A stretch of 64,000 bases of DNA from Clostridiaceae bacterium (GTDB lineage Bacteria; Bacillota; Clostridia; Oscillospirales; Butyricicoccaceae), in the NCBI GenBank assembly GCA_018383195.1, contig JAGZOP010000005.1:29507-93506 (forward strand), in the 5' to 3' direction. Below, piece by piece: positions 59,520 through 64,000 of this stretch. How positions within the stretch are numbered: position 1 is the first letter of the stretch; each line of letters starts with the position of its first letter. Both the position numbers and the translations under genes were made by a program. A model generated the notes under the pieces. That model ran no database searches. It was not told the DNA's origin and was given only the letters and a program-made list of their open reading frames with translations.

Positions 59520-60917
59520 GTGAACAAACAACGAAGCAGCTTCTCAAGCCGCATCGGTTTTGTCCTCGCTGCTGCGGGCTCCGCAGTCGGTCTGGGCAAC
59601 CTGTGGCGCTTCCCGTATCTGGCCGCAAAATATGGCGGCGGTATCTTCCTGTTGGTGTACATTATTCTGGCTGTCACCTTCGGCTTTGCGCTGATGATCA
59701 CCGAGATTGCAATCGGCCGCAAAACCCGCCTGTCGTGTATCGGTGCATACAAGGCGCTCGATAAACGCTTTGGCTTCCTTGGTTGGCTTGCCACCCTTGT
59801 TCCGGTCATCATCACGCCGTATTACTGCGTCATCGGCGGCTGGGTTATGAAATATCTGGCTACCTTTGTATCCGGCGGCGCGTTGGACACCGCAGACGGC
59901 GGCGATTTCTTCAACAACTTCATCGGCTTTGACAATGGTTCGGTACTCAACACCATGCTGGACTTCTCCGGTCCGACCCCGTGGTTCCTGCTCTTTGTCA
60001 TCGCAACCTCTGCCGTTGTCATTTTCGGCGTAGAAAAGGGCATTGAAAAAGCAAGCCGCATCATGATGCCGGTTCTTGCCATCCTCTCAATCGTCGTTGC
60101 CGTTTATTCCCTGACGATTCCGGGCGCTATTGACGGTCTGAAGTACTATCTCCTGCCCGATTTCTCCCAGTTCTCGGCTTCCACGGTACTGGGTGCAATG
60201 GGTCAGCTCTTCTATTCGATGTCGCTTGCCATGGGCATCATGATTACCTATGGCTCCTACATGCAGAAAGACAACATCATCGAGCACTCGGTCACCCAGA
60301 TCGAAGTATTCGACACCCTGTTCGCTTTCGTCGCAGGTCTGATGATTATCCCGCCGGTTGTCGCATTCAACGGCGGCGATCCCTCTCAGATCAATGCAGG
60401 TCCCGGCCTGATGTTCGTCACCCTGCCGATGGTTTTTGAGAACATGGCGTTCGGCACCGTCATCGGCGTTGTATTCTTCGTTCTGGTACTGTTCGCCGCG
60501 CTGACCTCCTCCATCTCCCTGATGGAAACCATCGTATCGGTGGTCATCGACAAGGCGCATCTCAAGCGCACGCCGGCAACCCTGCTGGTCACCGCAATTG
60601 TCCTGCTTTTCGGCGTTCCGTCTTGCCTCGGCTATGGTCCGTGGGCAGGCATCACGGTCATTGGCATGCAGTTCCTGGACTTCTTCGATTTCATCTCGAA
60701 CTCGGTCCTCATGCCGATTGTTGCGTTCCTCACCTGTATTCTGGTCGGCCATGTGGTTGGCACCAAGGTCATCGCAGACGAGGTCAAGGAAGGTGCAAGC
60801 GCATTCCGCCGCGAAAAGCTGCACCGTGTCATGGTCCGTTGGGTTGCGCCCATCATGCTGGTTGCCATCCTTGCAACCGAGCTGGCGACCAAGGTATTCC
60901 ATCTGTTCAGCATCTAA
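59520..60917 (+). CDS. Neurotransmitter:sodium symporter family transporter
   Basis: A 465-residue SNF/NSS family sodium-dependent amino acid transporter. The first helix has the family hallmark GSAVGLGNLWRFPYLAAKYGGG (residues ~20-41), and helix 6 has SLAMGIMITYGSYM near 240. Some 11-12 helices are predicted. The start is GTG 59520 with AAAAGGGG upstream. The amino acid carried is unknown. Confidence 0.92.
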   Translation: MNKQRSSFSSRIGFVLAAAGSAVGLGNLWRFPYLAAKYGGGIFLLVYIILAVTFGFALMITEIAIGRKTRLSCIGAYKALDKRFGFLGWLATLVPVIITPYYCVIGGWVMKYLATFVSGGALDTADGGDFFNNFIGFDNGSVLNTMLDFSGPTPWFLLFVIATSAVVIFGVEKGIEKASRIMMPVLAILSIVVAVYSLTIPGAIDGLKYYLLPDFSQFSASTVLGAMGQLFYSMSLAMGIMITYGSYMQKDNIIEHSVTQIEVFDTLFAFVAGLMIIPPVVAFNGGDPSQINAGPGLMFVTLPMVFENMAFGTVIGVVFFVLVLFAALTSSISLMETIVSVVIDKAHLKRTPATLLVTAIVLLFGVPSCLGYGPWAGITVIGMQFLDFFDFISNSVLMPIVAFLTCILVGHVVGTKVIADEVKEGASAFRREKLHRVMVRWVAPIMLVAILATELATKVFHLFSI

Positions 60918-60922
60918 CAGCA

Positions 60923-60957
60923 AAAAACCGGACTGAAATTCAGTCCGGTTTTTTTGA
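60923..60957 (+). terminator. Terminator of the symporter gene
   Basis: Stem AAAAACCGGACTGA / TCAGTCCGGTTTTT with loop AAT, T run. Confidence 0.92.
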
Positions 60958-60965
60958 TTTTTCTC

Positions 60966-60996
60966 TTGACCTTGACGCGGCGTCATAGCGTATCCT
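60966..60996 (+). promoter_or_regulatory. MerR-type promoter and operator
   Basis: -35 TTGACC (60966-60971) and -10 TATCCT (60991-60996) are 19 bp apart, the long spacing used by MerR regulators. The spacer contains the palindrome TGACGCGGCGTCA (60973-60985), the likely binding site of the downstream MerR protein. Confidence 0.8.
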
Positions 60997-61019
60997 GATC
61001 GTGAAAGGAGGATATCCAT

Positions 61020-61781
61020 ATGGAATACACCGTCAAAGCACTGGCAGACCTCGCAGGTGTCACCACCCGCACGCTGCGTTGGTATGACCAGATCGGTCTG
61101 CTGAAGCCCTGCCGCATGCAGCCAAATGGCTACCGCATCTATGGCAGCGCCGAGGTAGACCGGCTTCAGCAAATCCTGTTTTACCGCGCCCTCGGGGTGG
61201 AGTTGGCGCAAATCAAGTGTTTGCTGGACGATCCTGCTTTCGACCGCCTGACCGCGCTGCGCGGTCATCTCACCGCCCTGTCCGCCGAGCGGGACCGTAT
61301 CCTCGCGCTGATTCGCACGATCACACGCACGTTGGACGCCGAAGAAAGGAAGGAATTTATGACCGACCGTGAAAAATTTGAAGCCTTCAAGCAGCATGCC
61401 GTTTCGCAGAATGAAGCCGCCCATGGCGCAGAAGTCCGCGCCCGGTATGGCGATGCTGCAATGGATTCTGCAAACGCCCGCATCCTCTCCCTGACCCCCG
61501 AGGAATACGACGCTTGGAAGCAGCTTGAAGAGGAAATCCTGTCCCGCCTGACCGCCGCTGTCCGCGCGGGAGCCTCCCCAGACAGCGAAGAGGGCGCTGC
61601 CATCGCCGCGCTGCATCGGCAATGGCTGAACTTCTCCGGGCAAACCTATACGGCTGCCGCCCATCGCAGCCTTGCCCAAATGTATCCGGAGGACGCGCGT
61701 TTCCGCGCTTACTATGACCGGGACGCCGCCGGCTGCGCGCAGTTTTTGTGCAGTGCTGTCGGGCACTGGATTTCGGACTGA
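61020..61781 (+). CDS. MerR family regulator with TipAS domain
   Basis: A 253-residue TipA-like activator. Residues 1-70 form the MerR HTH (YTVKALADLAGVTTRTLRWYDQIGLL), then a coiled-coil dimer helix, and from about 115 the helical TipAS ligand-binding domain (MTDREKFEAFKQ; YPEDARFRAYYDRDAAGCAQFL) that binds thiopeptide-like drugs in TipA. GGAGG precedes ATG 61020. It appears to regulate itself; no drug pump is adjacent. Confidence 0.9.
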   Translation: MEYTVKALADLAGVTTRTLRWYDQIGLLKPCRMQPNGYRIYGSAEVDRLQQILFYRALGVELAQIKCLLDDPAFDRLTALRGHLTALSAERDRILALIRTITRTLDAEERKEFMTDREKFEAFKQHAVSQNEAAHGAEVRARYGDAAMDSANARILSLTPEEYDAWKQLEEEILSRLTAAVRAGASPDSEEGAAIAALHRQWLNFSGQTYTAAAHRSLAQMYPEDARFRAYYDRDAAGCAQFLCSAVGHWISD

Positions 61782-61940
61782 CCCCGCTTCGCCGACACAA
61801 TTCCTCCATACAAGGACACTCCCCTGCTCCGTCTCTATGTCGCGGTCAATTTTCTCCAAAAAGCCGCAAATACTGGACAAAGCCGGATTTCTGCGCAATA
61901 ATAGTACCCAGATATTAAAAATTCAAAGGAGATTTCCCCT

Positions 61941-63146
61941 ATGAAATACGTAGTAGTTCTGGGTGACGGCATGGCGGACGAGCCAATCGACCAGCTGGGC
62001 GGCAAAACACCGCTCGCCTACGCGAACACCCCCATGATGGACCGGCTTGCACAGACCGGCGAGGTCGGTCTTGCCAAAACCATCCCAGACGGCATGAAGC
62101 CGGGCAGCGACACCGCCAACCTCGCGGTGCTCGGCTATGACCCGGAGAAGTATTACTCTGGTCGCTCCCCGCTCGAAGCGCTCAGCATCGGCGTGCCCAT
62201 GCAGCCGACCGACATCGCGCTGCGCTGCAACATCGTGACCCTCTCCGAGGAGCCGGATATCCCCTATGCCGAGCGCACCATCATTGACCACAGTTCGGAT
62301 GAAATTTCAACCGAAGATGCGGCTGTCCTGATGGAAGCGGTGCGCGAGGCTTTTGAGGACGAAACCTACAAATTCTACGTTGGCACCAGCTACCGCCACT
62401 GCCTGATCTGGGACGGCGGCGTTGTGCAGGACATCACCCCGCCGCATGATATTCTCGGCAAGGTGATCGGCTCCTACCTCCCCGCCGATGATAAGCTGCG
62501 CGAGATGATGGAAAAAAGCTACGACATCCTGAACAACCATCCGCTCAATCTGGCACGTGCCGCAGCGGGCAAGCGCAAGGCAAATTCGTGCTGGTTCTGG
62601 GGCGTTGGCACCAAGCCCGCCCTGTCCTCGTTCACCGAAAAAACCGGCAAGACCGGCGCAATGATCTCGGCGGTCGATCTTTTGAAGGGCATCGCAGTCG
62701 GCGCAGGCATGCAGGTGCTGCACGTCGAGGGTGCGACCGGCGGACTGACCACCAACTACGAGGGCAAGGCTGCCGCAGCGGTCAAGGCGCTCCTCGAGGA
62801 CGGCAATGACTTTGCCTATATCCATGTCGAAGCGCCCGACGAAATGGGGCATCAGGGCAGCGTAGAGAACAAGGTCAAGGCGATTGAGTATCTTGACGGG
62901 CGGGTTATCCGACCGCTTCATGGGGCGCTTTCCGCCTCGGGCGAGGATTTCCGCATCCTTATCATGCCCGACCATCCCACCCCGATCCGTCTGCGCACAC
63001 ACACCGGTGATCCGGTACCCTATCTGCTGTATGACAGCACCAAATCCGCAGGCACGGGCGTGCTGTACAACGAAGCCGCCGCCGAGACCACGGGCGTCTA
63101 TGTCGAGCACGGCTACACCCTGATCGACAAGCTTCTCGAGCTGTAA
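61941..63146 (+). CDS. apgM: Cofactor-independent phosphoglycerate mutase (ApgM-type)
   Basis: A 401-residue alkaline-phosphatase-fold enzyme interconverting 3- and 2-phosphoglycerate. It opens YVVVLGDGMADEPIDQLGG with the metal Asp, has SDTANLAVLGYDP near residue 56 with the catalytic Ser, and metal ligands in EAPDEMGHQG near 300 and MPDHPTPI near 348. AAGGAG is upstream of ATG 61941. Glycolytic partner of the gapA product. Confidence 0.93.
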   Translation: MKYVVVLGDGMADEPIDQLGGKTPLAYANTPMMDRLAQTGEVGLAKTIPDGMKPGSDTANLAVLGYDPEKYYSGRSPLEALSIGVPMQPTDIALRCNIVTLSEEPDIPYAERTIIDHSSDEISTEDAAVLMEAVREAFEDETYKFYVGTSYRHCLIWDGGVVQDITPPHDILGKVIGSYLPADDKLREMMEKSYDILNNHPLNLARAAAGKRKANSCWFWGVGTKPALSSFTEKTGKTGAMISAVDLLKGIAVGAGMQVLHVEGATGGLTTNYEGKAAAAVKALLEDGNDFAYIHVEAPDEMGHQGSVENKVKAIEYLDGRVIRPLHGALSASGEDFRILIMPDHPTPIRLRTHTGDPVPYLLYDSTKSAGTGVLYNEAAAETTGVYVEHGYTLIDKLLEL

Positions 63147-63153
63147 GCCAAAC

Positions 63154-63185
63154 AAAAAAGCCTTCCCGCGCGGGAAGGCTTTTCT
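63154..63185. terminator. Bidirectional terminator
   Basis: Stem AAAAGCCTTCCCG / CGGGAAGGCTTTT between apgM and the convergent HTH gene. Confidence 0.9.
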
Positions 63186-63186
63186 C

Positions 63187-63771
63187 TTACACGAGCTGAT
63201 AAAACAGCCCGTGCCGGTTGCAGTGCCAGATCAGCATACCGTGACCGATGCGCGGGATGCGCGCCTGCAAATTCCACTCCGGGTACTGCTTGCGCAGGAT
63301 GAGCGTATCGCCGGTCAGCAGCGCGACAAAGGTGAGATAGTGCTCCTTGGTCATCTCGTGGCTGCTGGTTACGAAGTAATCGTTTTCAATCAGCTCCACC
63401 TGCAGCTTTTCGCCCTCGGCAACCTTGACCGGCTGCATGGCAGTCAGCTTTTTGCCGCAGCAGGACACGGCAGCTTCGGCGGTTGCGGTCAACAGATTAC
63501 CGCATTGCGGGCAGATATAAAATTTCAGTTTCTTCATATTTCCTCCTACCAGATCGTTGGTATCCAGCTCTCCGGCGAGCAAATCCTCCAGATTCACACC
63601 CAAAATTCCGGATAATTCCGGGAGCAGCGACACATCCGGGCATCCGAGTCCGCGTTCCCATTTGCTCACTGCCTTGTCGCTGATCTGCATTTTTTCGGCA
63701 AGCGCAAGCTGAGTCAGACCACGCTCCTGACGCAGCCTGCGAATCAGCGTTCCGATTTTTGCACAGTCCAT
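63187..63771 (-). CDS. HTH regulator fused to desulfoferrodoxin-like domain
   Basis: A 194-residue fusion. Residues 5-62 are an XRE HTH (LIRRLRQERGLTQLALAEKMQ). From about 80 it resembles desulfoferrodoxin: FYICPQCGNLL and SCCGK (residues ~83-104) as the desulforedoxin cysteines, then SSHEMTKEHY near 138 and WHCNRHGLF near 183 as SOR-site ligands. The first SOR His (EKH in the 42957-43340 protein) is Leu here (EKL). A redox-sensing repressor is a natural guess. ATG 63771 follows GGGAGG. Confidence 0.85.
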   Translation of the reverse strand: MDCAKIGTLIRRLRQERGLTQLALAEKMQISDKAVSKWERGLGCPDVSLLPELSGILGVNLEDLLAGELDTNDLVGGNMKKLKFYICPQCGNLLTATAEAAVSCCGKKLTAMQPVKVAEGEKLQVELIENDYFVTSSHEMTKEHYLTFVALLTGDTLILRKQYPEWNLQARIPRIGHGMLIWHCNRHGLFYQLV

Positions 63772-63893
63772 GACGGTTTCCTCCCGTTTGTTCTTTCTCT
63801 CCCATTGTATCCGACCTCCGGATAGAAAACAAGAAACGCTCCGTAGAGTTTTTGTATGCCTCTCCGAAAATGCGATGGGCGCTGGCTCTAAAA

Positions 63894-63924
63894 ACAAAAA
63901 ACTCGACCTTTCGGTCGAGTTTTG
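63894..63924 (-). terminator. Terminator beside a tRNA-like fragment
   Basis: Stem AAAAACTCGACC / GGTCGAGTTTT with loop TTTC; T run on the minus strand just past the CCA-like end at 63923. Confidence 0.8.
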
Positions 63925-63940
63925 GTGCCGATGGAGGGAC
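63923..63940 (-). other. tRNA 3'-end fragment
   Basis: On the minus strand, GTCCCTCCATCGGCACCA looks like the last 18 bases of a tRNA including CCA, but the T-arm sequence GGTTCAA that should precede it is missing and replaced by hairpin-rich DNA (63941-64000). It resembles the broken tRNA-Gln end at 32381-32433. Confidence 0.6.
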
Positions 63941-64000
63941 ACGCCGCTGCGCGGCTTTGTGTGACCTCGCCACCCAAATCCCTGCGGGATTTCGGTACCG
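63941..64000. repeat. Hairpin-rich intergenic DNA at right edge
   Basis: Small palindromes GCCGC-TGC-GCGGC (63943-63955) and AAATCCC-TGC-GGGATTT (63976-63992), like those at 42019-42110 and 32335-32380. Confidence 0.5.

Noticed and set aside
60087..61898. Long minus-strand frame opposite the symporter and MerR genes
   Set aside because: Spans two genes and a terminator antisense; both plus-strand genes have clear families and start signals.

Overview
The window looks like chromosome from a spore-forming, strictly anaerobic gut Clostridium-type Firmicute, most likely of the Oscillospirales (Butyricicoccaceae or Ruminococcaceae-like). That placement is an inference from GC-rich Firmicute genes with strong AGGAGG ribosome sites and sigma-A promoters, the engulfment proteins SpoIID and SpoIIQ, an Rnf complex, ferredoxin-linked 2-oxoacid oxidoreductase, class III ribonucleotide reductase, desulfoferrodoxin and Rex/LexA-type operators. 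No rRNA is present. One intact tRNA (Gln, CUG) is seen.

Layout. 1-4.6 kb: MATE exporter with its MarR repressor, a DtxR-like regulator, DNA polymerase IV and a zinc-dependent phospholipase C-like protein. 4.7-8.2 kb: a T-box-controlled four-subunit 2-oxoacid:ferredoxin oxidoreductase operon. 8.2-12.6 kb: small housekeeping and membrane genes on the minus strand. 12.7-19.2 kb: a Rex-box-preceded 3-hydroxyacyl-CoA dehydrogenase and atypical thiolase, then a three-subunit molybdenum hydroxylase. 19.2-25.5 kb: pyrE, an Rrf2 regulator, tcdA, a frameshifted copper-amine-oxidase-N-like protein, VanZ, tyrA, small genes and an iron alcohol dehydrogenase. 25.6-31.9 kb: spoIIQ-like, spoIID, citrate synthase, nucleotidyltransferase, ridA, typA. 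32.1-34.1 kb: tRNA-Gln with a duplicated 3' end and a small phage-type immunity cluster. 34.1-42.1 kb: gapA, an orphan sensor kinase and rnfCDGEAB. 42.1-43.9 kb: manganese catalase, desulfoferrodoxin and a ferritin-like protein. 43.9-47.3 kb: nrdD, whose glycyl-radical tail is a separate gene, and nrdG. 47.4-49.3 kb: a DUF4914 P-loop protein. 49.5-57.9 kb: a compact minus-strand phage head/packaging operon (terminase, portal, scaffold, capsid, adaptor, nozzle-like protein) behind a sigma-A promoter carrying two LexA boxes, with no integrase, replication, tail-fibre or lysis genes recognisable. 58-64 kb: glycosyltransferase, sodium symporter, MerR regulator, phosphoglycerate mutase and a regulator fusing an HTH to a superoxide-reductase-like domain.

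The metabolic genes fit together as anaerobic redox metabolism: oxoacid oxidation gives reduced ferredoxin, Rnf couples ferredoxin and NAD to an ion gradient, and the dehydrogenases and Rex operator balance NADH. The most novel items are the SOS-controlled particle operon, the split class III ribonucleotide reductase with DnaA boxes and a dyad in its promoter region, the T-box on an oxoacid oxidoreductase, and the HTH/superoxide-reductase-like fusion.
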